Source of the DNA: Aporrectodea caliginosa
Taxonomy: Eukaryota > Annelida > Clitellata > Crassiclitellata > Lumbricidae
DNA: 64,000 nt
Direction: 5' to 3'
Assembly: GCA_020284085.1 (NCBI GenBank)
Contig: JACEVL010000104.1
Span: 1,202,315-1,266,314 of the forward strand
Made by a program: the position numbers and the translations under genes. The notes under the pieces were generated by a model. That model was not told where the DNA came from. It ran no database searches and saw only the letters and a program-made list of their open reading frames with translations. Below, in pieces: positions 18,201-30,470 of the stretch. Each line of letters begins with the position of its first letter. The first letter of the stretch is position 1.

Positions 18201-21121
18201 AGAGTTATTGAAAAGAGTTATTGAAAAGAGTTATTGAAAAGAGTTATTGAAAAGAGTTATTGAAAAGAGTTATTGAAAAGAGTTATTGAAAAGAGTTATT
18301 TGAAAGAGTTATTGAAAAGAGTTATTGAAAAGAGTTATTGAAAAGAGTTATTGAAAAGAGTTATTGAAAAGAGTTATTGAAAAGAGTTATTGAAAAGAGT
18401 TATTGAAAAGAGTTATTGAAAAGAGTTATTGAAAAGAGTTATTGAAAAGAGTTATTGAAAAGAGTTATTGAAAAGAGTTATTGAAAAGAGTTATTGAAAA
18501 GAGTTATTGAAAAGAGTTATTGAAAAGAGTTATTGAAAAGAGTTATTGAAAAGAGTTATTGAAAAGAGTTATTGAAAAGAGTTATTGAAAAGAGTTATTG
18601 AAAAGAGTTATTGAAAAGAGTTATTGAAAAGAGTTATTGAAAAAGAGTTATTGAAAAGAGTTATTGAAAAGAGTTATTGAAAAGAGTTATTGAAAAGAGT
18701 TATTGAAAAGAGTTATTGAAAAGAGTTATTGAAAAGAGTTATTGAAAAGAGTTATTGAAAAGAGAGTTATTGAAAAGAGTTATTGAAAAGAGTTATTGAA
18801 AAGAGTTATTGAAAAGAGTTATTGAAAAGAGTTATTGAAAAGAGTTATTGAAAAGAGTTATTGAAAAGAGTTATTGAAAAGAGTTATTGAAAAGAGTTAT
18901 TGAAAAGAGTTATTGAAAAGAGTTATTGAAAAGAGTTATTGAAAAGAGTTATTGAAAAGAGTTATTGAAAGAGAGTTATTGAAAAGAGTTATTGAAAAGA
19001 GTTATTGAAAAGAGTTATTGAAAAGAGTTATTGAAAAGAGTTATTGAAAAGAGTTATTGAAAAGAGTTATTGAAAAGAGTTATTGAAAAGAGTTATTGAA
19101 AAGAGTTATTGAAAAGAGTTATTGAAAAGAGTTATTGAAAAGAGTTATTGAAAAGAGTTATTGAAAAGAGTTATTGAAAAGAGTTATTGAAAAGAGTTAT
19201 TGAAAAGAGTTATTGAAAAGAGTTATTGAAAAGAGTTATTGAAAAGAGTTATTGAAAAGAGTTATTGAAAAGAGTTATTGAAAAGAGTTATTGAAAAGAG
19301 TTATTGAAAAGAGTTATTGAAAAGAGTTATTGAAAAGAGTTATTGAAAAGAGTTATTGAAAAGAGTTATTGAAAAGAGTTATTGAAAAGAGTTATTGAAA
19401 AGAGTTATTGAAAAGAGTTATTGAAAAGAGTTATTGAAAAGAGTTATTGAAAAGAGTTATTGAAAAGAGTTATTGAAAAGAGTTATTGAAAAGAGTTATT
19501 GAAAAAAGAGTTATTGAAAAGAGTTATTGAAAAGAGTTATTGAAAAGAGTTATTGAAAAGAGTTATTGAAAAGAGTTATTGAGTTAAAGAGTTATTGAAA
19601 AGAGTTATTGAAAGAGTTATTGAAAAGAGTTATTGAAAAGAGTTATTGAAAAGAGTTATTGAAAAGAGTTATTGAAAAGAGTTATTGAAAAGAGTTATTG
19701 AAAAGAGTTATTGAAAAGAGTTATTGAAAAGAGTTATTGAAAAGAGTTATTGAAAAGAGTTATTGAAAAGAGTTATTGAAAAGAGTTATTGAAAAGAGTT
19801 ATTGAAAAGAGTTATTGAAAAGAGTTATTGAAAAGAGTTATTGAAAAGAGTTATTGAAAAGAGTTATTGAAAAGAGTTATTGAAAAGAGTTATTGAAAAG
19901 AGTTATTGAAAGAGTTATTGAAAACAGTTATTGAAAAGAGTTATTGAAAAGAGTTATTGAAAAGAAAGAGTTATTGAAAAGAGTTATTGAAAAGAGTTAT
20001 TGAAAAGAGTTATTGAAAAGAGTTATTGAAAAGAGTTATTGAAAAGAGTTATTGAAAAGAGTTATTGAAAAGAGTTATTGAAAAGAGTTATTGAAAAGAG
20101 TTATTGAAAAGAGTTATTGAAACGAGTTATTGAAAAGAGTTATTGAAATGAGTTATTGAAAAGAGTTATTGAAAAGAGTTGATTGAAAAGAGTTATTGAA
20201 AAGAGTTATTGAAAAGAGTTATTGAAAAGAGTTATTGAAAAGAGTTATTGAAAAGAGTTATTGAAAGAAGTTATTGAAAAGAGTTATTGAAATGAGTTAT
20301 TGAAAAGAGTTATTGAAATGAGTTATTGAAAAGAGTTATTGAAGAGTTAGAGTTATTGAAAGTGCTATTGAAATGCGTTATTGAAATGAGTTATTGAAAT
20401 GAGTTTATGAAAGTGTTATTGAAATGAGTTAAAATCACTTGAAATGGACACAAGTGGGAACCAACTTCAATCATTAATTGGAAGAAATTGAAATTATTAT
20501 CATTGTTTTAAGACGGACAGGTATTATGTCACTGCCAAGACAATAAACAAAAAGCTACTTTATGACTGTAGGTTACAACACCTTGTGAAAATAATGCTTA
20601 AAAGGCGCTATCTAAATCTCTTTTACATTACTAAAAACAGTTGTAGCACTCATTAATGTCCTCTGGCCCACAAGATTCGTGACACCATATCGTGCACTTA
20701 TTGCATTTAAGCCATTCTTCACCATGACCGTTTTGCCCCGTCCGTTTTGCCCCATAACAGTGCCACACATAATATCAGAGATACCGCTAAACCTTTCAAT
20801 TTTCGCTCATTAATAGTTCATAAAATTCAACTGATTTCACAACTCCTTTCAAACAACGCTTTCATTTTTCAATGGAACTTTCACATCAAATGATAAAAAA
20901 TCTTTTATATGGTAAGAAATTAACGAAGACATGTGTAAAAACATTTTTACTTCGTCAAAAATAGCGATTCGATATTAGAACCGCTCATTCGTGACCAAAA
21001 CGTTGCCTGGCATATGTAAATTAAGTCTGCAGAGGTGTGCACCGAATTAAAATTATATCTAACGAATTTATGGGGAGTGACCTTCTTGCCCCGTATGGCC
21101 CTTTTGCCCCGTGTTACCCTA
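15277..21121. mobile_element. TIR-bounded DNA element hosting a 13-bp satellite
   Basis: The left end reads TAGGGTAGCACGGGGCAAAA (15277-15296). The right end is its near-perfect inverse, TTTTGCCCCGTGTTACCCTA (21102-21121). Further GCAAAACGG/TTTTGCCCCG words occur internally near both ends. Excluding the tandem array, about 1 kb of unique element sequence remains, without a transposase. The outermost TA on each side could be a 2-bp target duplication. The superfamily is not determined. Confidence 0.65.
15596..20430. repeat. 13-bp satellite (GAGTTATTGAAAA)n, ~4.8 kb
   Basis: Roughly 370 head-to-tail copies of GAGTTATTGAAAA. The centre is nearly homogeneous with rare single-base or indel variants. 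Both edges are more diverged (GAGTTATTGAAAT and GAAAC variants), the usual pattern of unequal exchange. No frame of it forms a gene. Confidence 0.97.
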
Positions 21122-22075
21122 ACAGACAAGTCTGTGTCAAAATTGGTGTAGAGGCAGTAAAGCTGTGAAAGCTTGCTTCAAAGATTCCGTTCGTAAAGTA
21201 GGTTTCAATGTCTCATCGCTGTTAAGAGACGCTGCTGAGCAAGTCTGAGAGGTTTTGCGAAACTCGGAGAAGAACAAGTACGTTAAGCATGTGCACTTTT
21301 GTGTAGGGCCTATGTGGAACAGTGGGGCATAACGCTTCGACGCTTTCCCCACGGGTCCTGCTCGAGAAATAAGTCTGTGCGTTACCAGACAGTCATTGCC
21401 GAAAAATCACCTTACAGGTAAAACTTGAAATTATTAGGCCCTATAGCTCGCGTCGCATTTAACTATACTTATTCAGTGTCGCATCAGTTAAGCTAAAGTA
21501 GGCTACCACTAACTAATACTCCTTAAATAATAGTATGAACTAAGACATTAGATCATTATTGCATTCGCTTCACCTAGATACATACAGATGTATGCCTATA
21601 CACAGGCCCACAGTCTCTTCAATTTTTATCATTGCAGTATAATAGGAGAGTTTAACAATTATATTGCTAGGCTGAATGCGAAATGTCTTAACCTGCTCAA
21701 TGGCGGTGGTAGGCTTTCTGAAAATCCGAAATGGAGGGACAAGTTGAAGCCCAAAATCTAGCCTCCATGCAGATACACAAGAAATTCCGTTAGCCTATTA
21801 AACTGTAAACTGCAAATGACCTATAATTTTAAGGTGGACTTGAAGCATGACCCGCATGGCCTTCCCTTTACAATCAGTAAATCACCACTAACATACTATG
21901 ATAATGCATGTATGTTTCTTATTACAGCAGCCAATAGGCACATCCAATCACATTTCTATTCTACGACTATATAGACCTAGGCCCAAGCATTGACTTTAAT
22001 AACATTAAGGTTTGTGCAGTGATATTTTGTGTCAATTTTTGACACATTGAACAACGCATCATCAGCTTCATATTC
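21122..22075. other. Intergenic, nothing recognised
   Basis: No exon or repeat identified except TAGGCCTA-like words. An ATTAAA variant poly(A) signal on the minus strand (near 21998) may serve the gene whose candidate last exon ends at 22076. Confidence 0.4.
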
Positions 22076-22520
22076 TCAACAGAGTCTTGCTGATGAATCG
22101 CCCTGTCCATTGTAAATACCGAGGCTAATGTATTCAAATGCCAATGGCTGCTGCTGCTGTTGTTGTCTGTACTCTTGTTGTCTCACAACATCGTCTGCGT
22201 AGGGAGCTGTATCTGCAAAGTCGAAAAATGACAAATTAAATAGGCAGCCAGACTGCGTGGATCATCATGCTGTCCTGATCAAAAGAAACAGCAACGTTAC
22301 CGCCCATTGTCTGCAGACGCCTTGTCAGTTGCTATAGCAACGCTACCGCCCATTGTCTGCGGTCTTACATGTCGGTCGCTGCTCTTTTGACTTCCTTTTA
22401 ATCGTTTCGACGAATAGCCTATGCTGCACAGACTTGCCACGCGGGGACCAGAGATAGGCCTATAATCAGGACGCTATGTCTTTTACCATCAGCGATGGAC
22501 TGCTGAACGGTGAACCTATA

Positions 22521-22521
22521 G

Positions 22522-22552
<31 letters not shown>

Positions 22553-22615
22553 AATAATAAAAATAATAAAATAATAATAAAATAAAAAAAATAATAAAAA
22601 TAATAAAATAATAAA

Positions 22616-22666
<51 letters not shown>
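22521..22666. repeat. (TAA)n microsatellite
   Basis: About 145 bp of ATA/TAA triplets with A-rich interruptions in the middle, between candidate exons 6 and 5 of the decayed MS4A-like copy. Confidence 0.95.
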
Positions 22667-22789
22667 CTTTTCTTTTAAGCGCCTGACAAACGCACTGCGC
22701 TGTACATTTACATGTTATGCAATTTAAATCTTAACTACTAACAGAACAGACAGCCTGCAATACACGGTGCTAATAGCAGCCTACAAAGC

Positions 22790-22870
22790 ATATCCGCCCA
22801 ATGGGGGCTCGAACTCGGTACCTCTCACTCTCTGTGCCAGATGTTGTCCAATGCGCTATCTATTCATGGG
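22790..22870 (-). repeat. tRNA-like SINE head
   Basis: On the minus strand the sequence reads TAGATAGCGCATTGG, an A-box-like stretch, and about 40 nt later GAGTTCGAGCCCC, a near-perfect pol III B box. There is no clear acceptor stem, so this is a tRNA-derived SINE remnant and not a functional tRNA gene. Confidence 0.5.
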
Positions 22871-23384
22871 CTCATCACCCATTGACAAATAATGTAGGAT
22901 GATTGCTGAATTGTGTTGAAATAACACTCGGTTAGTTCTTCCAAAATTTCAACTAGTTTTCATGCATCATTTTCTGTAGCAGAAATCTACCTATGAAATC
23001 TCCCAGCAAGTGGCAAGTAATATCAGGCTACTGTAGGGCCTAATAGACAGCTACACTGGAGCCTACGTATCTTCTATTTATCTAAATTCTAGCTTTTTAA
23101 AGTGAATGTTATATAGGCCTAACAAATATCAGAGTTTTCATCTGGACTGAATCACTTACAACAATTATTGCAATTTGTGACAGTGGACGAAAACTCACTT
23201 TGTAATAAAAATGTGCTTTTCTCAAACAAACTATCTATTTAGCAATTCAATAGGACTAGTAAACGATTTCAATATTTGTCTGTAACTGATAAATGGCTAA
23301 ACACACCGTTGGGGAACATAATACAAGATATTACATCACTTAAATCATTTTTTACCATTTTTTACCATATTTTACCAATTTTAC

Positions 23385-23410
23385 CGGTAAAAAATCCGGA
23401 TTTTTTACCG
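23385..23410. other. Perfect 26-bp palindrome among TTTTTACC repeats
   Basis: The segment from CGGTAAAAAA through the central TCCGGA to TTTTTTACCG is exactly its own reverse complement. The preceding 40 bp contain further TTTTTACCA words. It may be a decayed foldback element or a cruciform-prone site. Confidence 0.8.
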
Positions 23411-23675
23411 CAAAAATATTTTACCAGTAAATTTACATCACTACGCTATGCTATGCGTCAACTAATTAACAAGAACAATCAATGACAGAAATTTTTTGTT
23501 TTGCTGTACGACGACACCAAACAGAAACGACGACTAAATGTCATGCAAAAACAAAAGCAACAATGGCCATCATCATCGTCTTATCGTCGTCGTCATCATC
23601 ATCGTCACCATCACCTTAATCATCATCAGCAACAACGTTAACAGTAACAGTAACGATAAAGATAACAATAATAAC

Positions 23676-23690
23676 AGTGATGATGATGAT

Positions 23691-23749
<59 letters not shown>

Positions 23750-23758
23750 TGACGATGG

Positions 23759-23824
<66 letters not shown>
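23676..23824. repeat. (GATGAC)n/(GATGAT)n microsatellite
   Basis: GATGAC repeats pass into pure GAT repeats. The Asp-run and His-run open frames on either strand are artefacts of this array. It lies 45 bp downstream of the exon-5 read-through stop of the decayed MS4A-like copy. Confidence 0.95.
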
Positions 23825-23825
<1 letters not shown>

Positions 23826-23838
23826 TAACAATAATAGG

Positions 23839-23844
23839 TTTATT
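23839..23844 (-). promoter_or_regulatory. AATAAA poly(A) signal behind MS4A-like exon 5
   Basis: Minus-strand AATAAA lies 25 nt past the TAG that ends exon 5 when its donor at 23904 is not used. It would allow a short, alternatively terminated transcript. Confidence 0.45.
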
Positions 23845-24088
23845 TAGATACACGATGAATATAGGTCCCTATGGTGACTCGTGGAATGCATGAGGTTCTT
23901 GACCTGGAACTGGAAGTAAAGGTTGCAATGGGTAGAACATGGCTGCACCTTCTGTTCCATTTCCAGTCGTCGTAGCTGCAGGCTGCTGGTAATTCATTGT
24001 TCCCTGCACTATATATCCGGTCGGCATCTAAAACCAACTTCAGCTAACAATTAGCAGGATATCATTCATTCACATTCATTCATTACGA

Positions 24089-24140
24089 AGATTTATATAG
24101 CGCCTATTCAAGTTACTACTCAGGAGCGCTCCCGACCCCC
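24089..24140 (-). repeat. Retrotransposon 3'-end motif with CATT tail
   Basis: Plus strand shows (CATT)n followed by AGATTTATATAGCGCCTATTCAAG. On the minus strand this is the GGCGCTATATAAAT motif plus a simple-repeat tail, as in the other LINE 3' ends in this window. Confidence 0.55.
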
Positions 24141-24549
24141 AGATGCATAGGCCACTAATAGAACAGCGGTTCCTTGAAGTTTGTCTCCCGAAACAATGAT
24201 ATTATTAGGTTTAAGTTGCAATCGGTTTTATGCACTTGTTGACCTACGTGTAAGCCGAAAGTATAAGAGGGATGAAAGGCTTTGAATTTAAAGTTAAGCT
24301 TTTCCAATTTACTTATATTGACGACTGAGGATTCGATAATTATTAGGAACGTACAATCATGCATAAGTTTAGCAAACTTCCCGAAGTATTATAGGTCTAC
24401 AGTCTACACTGTCAACAGAAATGAGTCTTTCAGTACTGCTAAAGTAACCAAATTTAAAAGAAAAAATCTGACTTGATGGCTACTAGATTTAAATTATTAA
24501 CAGTCCTGTTAAATTAAAGATAACGTCACGGAATCTATATAGATGTATA

Positions 24550-25038
24550 TGGCATCTAATCTAATCTGAGCATTTAAGTGTATATCCTTTATCTAAACTA
24601 ATCTAATCTAAACATTTGTAAAGCGCTTCTCACAACAGAGCTATTCAGAAGCGTGACAGCCCGTGAAAAGAGAAAGGTCTTTAAGCAGCGGAGAGATGCC
24701 AGTGAAATCCCCTCCAGAATCCTGCTACGAATTGCAGAGGGAAAGTCATTCCATATTGAGGGACCCACAACAGCGAAAGCCCGATGCTGGGTTAATCAGG
24801 CTCGCGACCGAGATACAACGAGATGAAGCCGGTCAGCAGAACGAAGACGGCGAGAAGAACGTGAAAAGAGCGGCTTACACATCAAGCCACAGAGGTACTT
24901 AAGCGCTAAGCCCTGCTGGGACTTAGTAACTAGGAGCAGGACCTTGTATCTGATGCGAGCCGAGACAGGGAACCAGTGAAGGTCATTAATCATGTATGTG
25001 GATATGTGCGAGTATAACATAACATAACATAACATAAC
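24550..25038 (-). mobile_element. LINE 3' end (RT C-terminus and tail), degenerate
   Basis: Minus-strand translation gives LHWFPVSARIRYKVLLLVTK and, after a stop, AVVGPSIWNDFPSAIRS followed by LASLRCLKTFLFSRA. These are the two C-terminal signatures of CR1/L2-like ORF2 proteins. The 3' end shows AAGCGCTTTACAAATG followed by a (TTAGA)n tail near 24556-24612. A (CATAA)n run lies at the truncated 5' side. Confidence 0.75.
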
Positions 25039-25339
25039 GTTTTATTCGGTAACCAACTTAATACAGGTTCCAATTACATCATGTTTATACAATAATAATT
25101 ATTATTGTCGGTTTCAGGAGACCCAAAAGGGGCCGAAGGTCCCGCAAGCCAGGGCCACCTGAGATCATTAGGTTAAAAAGATGCATATTGGCCATCAGAG
25201 TGGTGTAACAGAACTAACACAGTAAATGCTTAACTAACATAAAATAATTATACATGAACATGTGAGATTACAGTGACGTAAATAATAAGAGGCCCGTGAA
25301 AAGAGAGTCGTCAATATAAGTATATTGGAAGATCCCTCT

Positions 25340-25485
25340 TCTTTTCGTAGCAGAGTATCGAGGAAGACGTTAAATAAGTCTGGCTGCAGCGTTTAAGACA
25401 GATTGCACAGAGGACAGGCGATACCTTAGGAAGCCAAATTAGTAGAGAGTTACAATAGTCAATGCGTGAGAGGAGGCATGGCAAC
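25340..25485 (-). mobile_element. LINE RT fragment in MS4A-like intron
   Basis: Minus-strand frame with SRIDYCNSLLIWLPK is the DYCNSLL..LP motif of LINE reverse transcriptases. It lies directly downstream of exon 4 (donor at 25497) of the decayed MS4A-like copy, so it is an intronic insertion fused to that exon's open frame only by chance. Confidence 0.7.
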
Positions 25486-25870
25486 TTTTTACTGACCAAC
25501 GTCGTCGATAGCTCTTTAGAACAGAAGAACTTGCAGCCGACTTCAGAGGAGGCGATTGCTAAGGTGCCTTCTATGATAGCAACAACAGCCAACAAGGCAT
25601 CCACTGCTACGACGCCAGCGTACTGAAAAGACCAAGACAGGCTAATTTCAAGCTACTGCGCTTACACTAATTGGATAATTAATTAATCTTTCTGGTTATT
25701 CAATCATATTATAAACCTATATTGCGACTATTAGACTGTTTTCGTGTCATTCGTTGACACAAAGGACATAATGTATTTCCACCTTTAAAGTCAAACGACT
25801 TATCCTCCCTCTGACCTATTCCAAATATGAATTAATTTAATCATCGTACGTAACTGTAGTGAGTAACATC

Positions 25871-26073
<203 letters not shown>

Positions 26074-27669
26074 GATTCTAATGCACATTGCACCAAAATA
26101 GGCCTACTTACACAAGAACTGCCCCAAGTCAAACGACTCATTCTCCCTCTGACCTATTCCAACTATGAATTAATTTAATCATCGTACGTAATTGTAACTA
26201 GTAACTTCTATCGCGCCGGTGTCTAATGCACAAGGTATCAACTGATGGCGCACCAAAACCAGGTTGTAATCAGAAGACCAGTCCGTAAGACAGAGGCAGA
26301 CTATGGTGGATAAGCAGTTTGAAAGAGGTAAGTCTTACGTTGAGAACGGAATCACATAATCAATTGAGCAGAACAGATATACACAGGGAAAGTGATCCAA
26401 AATCTAAGTCCCCCATTCTTGTATTCACCACAAATTTGAAGAATTTAAGACATAATAATGGGAATTTGTAGTGAATACAAACCAACCATTGCAGTCATCG
26501 ATAAATCTATAAGTTATATTGCTGGTTAATAAAATACAAACATCATTCGAGCCATAGGTGTGTCTGTTGCCGAAGGTAGTTGCTGCGAACGTCTGCTGCG
26601 ATTATACTGAGAGGCATCTGGATGCCAGCCATCATAGCTGCGATAATTGACAACGTGAAGTGAGTTGCAATCTATACAGCAACACATACCATGTTATTAT
26701 CATTTGCTACAATTACAGCAGCCGTGGGCAATCGTTCCAATCATTGTTAATTTTCATCTGATGAATTTTAACTCTAACGACTGCTCATTAAACGCGTTGA
26801 ATATCTTCAATTTAAAAACTTAACGATAAGTGTAATCCGCCAAGCAATGTTACTATTATAGTAATATAGTTCAGCAGTGTTTGTTTGTCTGTAATGTGAG
26901 ATCTATAGTTAAACGACCAGGCCATTGTTCTTAGAAACCGACTGTGGCACTGTGGCTGCATGATCAGTGCGTCGAGCATTCTGTCTTGGCGAAGTGGTTC
27001 TGTGATGTTGGTCAATAGAAATTAATAGGCACAGCCGCACATTGTGTTGATATTGTTTTGTCATGGATAGTCTGAGCCATTGAAATAAAGCAGCGAGTCA
27101 CAAATATTAGTTGGGCCTACATGATGTTTCAGTTTTTGCAACGGTATAAATGAACAAAAGTGGCAAAAATATAGGAATAAATAGGACAGCACAGATAAGG
27201 AATTAGGCCTTTATATTAGACATAACGATAATTATAAAAGTCATACAGACTTGGAAACAAACAGCTTTTATAACTGGAAGATCTAGGCTATAGACCTAAG
27301 CTTCATGGGAACAAGATTTATTGTCATCACCATCTCCGTTCTATTAATTATTCAACAGCCCAACGTATACTCTAGGCCAATTTGCCGTAGCATAACGAAC
27401 GACAAAGAAAGAATAAAAGATGGCATTATAATTCTAGGAGCGCAATAGGAATTCCCATGATCCCATCAGTTATGGGAAGAGCGCGATAAACCGATTTTGA
27501 TCCAAAACAAACAATATCGAAAGTCTATGAACTAATTTCATACTGTGCACGAAGTTTTTCTTTTCGATGCGAAGACGCCAAAAGCTCCTGCGACAACATA
27601 CTGCAACAGAAGTTTAAAAAGCACAATTATATGATGCAATTCAAAATTAAAGAAAATATAGTCTATACT

Positions 27670-27828
27670 CAGTGGCGGCGCCAGGAGGGGCTGGGGGTGC
27701 TTAACTGCGGTTCAGCCCCCCCCCCAAAGGAAAGGTTTTAAGCAAAAAAATACATTGGGAATAACTTACCTTGGCATTTTGAGCTTTAGCCTCCAAACCT
27801 GAAATCCTGGAGCCGCCACTGTCCACTG
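27670..27828. mobile_element. hAT-type MITE, 159 bp
   Basis: Ends CAGTGGCGGCGCCAGGA and TCCTGGAGCCGCCACTG (the latter followed by a short TCCACTG addition), with an exact 8-bp target duplication TCTATACT at 27662-27669 and 27829-27836. It has no coding capacity. It sits in intron 1 of the decayed MS4A-like copy. Confidence 0.8.
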
Positions 27829-28419
27829 TCTATACTCTATATTATACATCGTATAGGGAGGGTCTACTTAATAATACCATAGTTGGAGGGTTTGCAGATG
27901 TCTCCATTCAAAATCATATATGGGTCTAATCAAATGTCTTGTAATGCTCAGTGCTATCAACTAAAATTATGAAAAGATGTCCAATAGGAAAGATTCTGCT
28001 TTTTGTTTATGTTTGATATTATCTGCATTAGGCTATATGATATTGTCAAGCGTATGCCTACTGTACAGTAGTACTACGCAATCTGAAACAATGCTATCGC
28101 AAGTAGATTTCTGCCCGTCCTCGGAGAGATCAATTTGAAGATTAGGCTATCAGTGAGGCGATATAAGCCATAATGCGTCAACGGGTAGGCCCTACTAGGG
28201 TCCTATAGAAACATTTTAGATAATCGAACGTCCATTTAATTGTTTGGATACCCTCCGTTACACCATCTGAATCGGAGGCTTATTCTGGTCAATACTCACA
28301 CGAGTACACACATGCATGTTTAGGGGCGTCATTTGGGGCGCCATGTATATTGTTAGAATGAGTGAATATCTCAGATATATAGCACTTCGTTTAAGGGCTG
28401 ATGGCTAAAATTTATTGAA

Positions 28420-28421
28420 AG

Positions 28422-28458
<37 letters not shown>

Positions 28459-28460
28459 GA
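28420..28460. repeat. (AATC)n microsatellite
   Basis: A short run of about ten AATC units. Confidence 0.9.
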
Positions 28461-28699
28461 TATTCGATTATTCAAAGAATCTAGTTGACAAAAGACGCAA
28501 CTAGTTAGCTATAGTTAGAAACCAAGTTCATCAGAGAAATTTATGTCATGGTCTCGATGTTGTTAGGCCTAATAATTAAATCATTAATTTTCCATCAAGA
28601 CATCGAATCAGAGACACTCCCAACCCAGTCAAAACGATGCAGTGTGTTCAAATGTTAATTACTTCAGCCTCCACTCCAGAGTCGGACTGGTATCATTTC

Positions 28700-28875
28700 C
28701 ATGGGTGTATTTAGGGGGGGTTACGGGTTCAAATCCCCCAAATAAATTGCCGAAAATTTTTATGTACTTTGATATGCGAAATACAAAAGAGTTAACTTTT
28801 GCGACCATTTCCAATGGAAGACCCCCGAAAGCTAAAACCCCCTCCGAAGTTTTTACTGGCCACGTCGCTGGTCAT
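28700..28875 (+). repeat. Dispersed repeat (GGTTACGGGTTCAAATCCCC family)
   Basis: Begins TTTAGGGGGGGTTACGGGTT, ends near TACTGGCCACGTCGCTGG. Related copies are at 34170-34330 (opposite strand, nearly full length), 32990-33075 (3' part) and 52567-52600 (5' part). The class is unknown; it resembles a short nonautonomous element. Confidence 0.65.
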
Positions 28876-29322
28876 TTTGGAGGCATTGCCACTTCAATCA
28901 TGCAAGGGGCCTTAGACTTAGGGAGTTTGCATGTTTAGAGTAGTTGTGCATTGACGTATAATTAATTCCTTTCTGCCTTAGGGACCCTGCAGCGTGCTGA
29001 GACCAGAGGGTACCTTGTGCCATGACACACGGACACAATGGCCAGCCTGCCACTGCTTCACTCCGTTAAGTCCGTTTACTTCGTTACACGACATTTACAC
29101 TCCATGCACAACAAACCTAGATACACATCCAGGGCCGCATTAAAGCTAGTGGGGCCCGGATGCTGTGATTAGCTTCAAAAGGACCCCTGTGTCTACCACC
29201 GGTCCACCACGCACATTTTATAAAATGCGGGTCCCCTAAAACTGCGGGCCCGAATGAGGCAGTACCCTTAGCACCCCCTGAATTCGGGCCTGTACTTTCA
29301 ATATTATTCGTCTAAAGCTGAT

Positions 29323-29520
29323 TCTGATTGGAGTCTAAGAGGAAATAGAATACTTACGAGTACTCCGATCCAGATTCCGTGTCCGATGTTACTGAAAATA
29401 CTGCCAATCTGGATACTCGCGACTCCGAGAGCAACGGAGAATGCACACTCGAGGGCGATCTAGGTTTACTCCCAGCTTTTAGTAGTATTAAACGGAGCAC
29501 GAATACTTAGCGAGCGGGTT
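29323..29520 (-). pseudogene. Duplicated, frameshifted copy of MS4A-like exon 1
   Basis: Nearly identical to 29629-29825, which contains exon 1 of the decayed MS4A-like gene, including the donor gtaagta (exon edge 29358). A 4-nt insertion near 29445 breaks the TM1 frame relative to the other copy. It is a local tandem duplication of the first exon with its flank. Confidence 0.75.
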
Positions 29521-29541
29521 CTTAATGTTTTCTACCGAAGG

Positions 29542-29630
29542 GTCCTTTATTGGAGAATCATTTGTTGACGTCCAGGTTTCATCAACAACTGTCAAACTTT
29601 TCCAAATAGGACATAATTGTGGACGACCCC
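29542..29630. mobile_element. Decayed copy of the GGGTCGTCCA MITE
   Basis: Contains TCAACAACTGTCAAACTTTT and ends GTGGACGACCCC, matching the right half of the intact element at 49559-49987. The left end GGGTCCTTTATT is an eroded terminal repeat. It lies exactly between the two duplicated exon-1 copies. Confidence 0.55.
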
Positions 29631-30136
29631 AAAGCTGATTCCGATTCGAGTATAAGAGGAAATGGAATACTTACGAGTACTCCGATCCAGATTCCGTGTC
29701 CGATGTTACTGAAAATACTGCCAATCTGGATACTCGCGACTCCGAGAGCAACGGAGAAGACACCGAGGGCGATCTGGGCCACTCCCAATCCATATACGAC
29801 GGAAGACGAATTTAGCGAGCGGGTTCTTCTGTCTCACGTTGAGATGATGCCATCCTCCGAACCTCATTTGGTGTCCCTGCGAAGCCAAACCTTACTTTCG
29901 CGAAGTTTTCGTACACAGTCTTTTCATGCAAAAACAGGGTATGGAAACATCCGAAAGAAATAAGATTTAGATGTGGTTTCTGCCGTAGTCACCCAGAAAA
30001 CGAACTGCTAACCATCCAAGGATCGTAGGACTCTAAGTCCGACGGAATTTAATAGCAGCTGTTCATCTTGGGTTACCTTAATATCTATATCGAGGAGTAG
30101 GCCTATTCTTTTCCAGCGTGCGACCTGCATGTAAAA

Positions 30137-30462
30137 CAGAGATGGACAAGATTAGTTAAATTGCTAATCGATTAGAATTAGAATTAGCTACTGAAATTTA
30201 GGATTAGCAAATTCTCGTAGACTATCTACATGTAATCGATTAGAATTAGAATTGGCAGCAGCTATATCGGCCCAATTTGACACAGCAGTTGTTAACTCGT
30301 TCTTAACATAATTTCAATAAATTTAATCGGTTGGAATTTAGCTAAACATTGCTAATCAATTAGAATTAGGATCAGGACTCAGCTAATCGATTAGAACTAG
30401 CTGCTTATCTTATCGATTGGCTAATCGATTGCAATATAATCGATTAGTAACCCATGTCTCTG
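30137..30462. mobile_element. hAT-type MITE, 326 bp, with CTAATCGATTAG interior
   Basis: Ends CAGAGATGGACAAGATTAG and CTAATCGATTAGTAACCCATGTCTCTG (imperfect inverted repeats), flanked by an exact 8-bp duplication ATGTAAAA (30129-30136 and 30463-30470). The interior repeats TAATCGATTAGAATTAG several times. Related decayed sequence lies at 5930-6035, and possibly in the GATCTAATCGATT repeats at 35150-35215. Confidence 0.8.
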
Positions 30463-30470
30463 ATGTAAAA

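Noticed and set aside
15596..20430. CRISPR-like regular repeats
   Set aside because: Units are contiguous 13-mers with no unique spacers and no cas genes; it is a satellite in a eukaryotic genome.
22790..22870. Functional tRNA gene
   Set aside because: A- and B-box-like motifs are present but no acceptor stem or full cloverleaf; treated as a SINE remnant.
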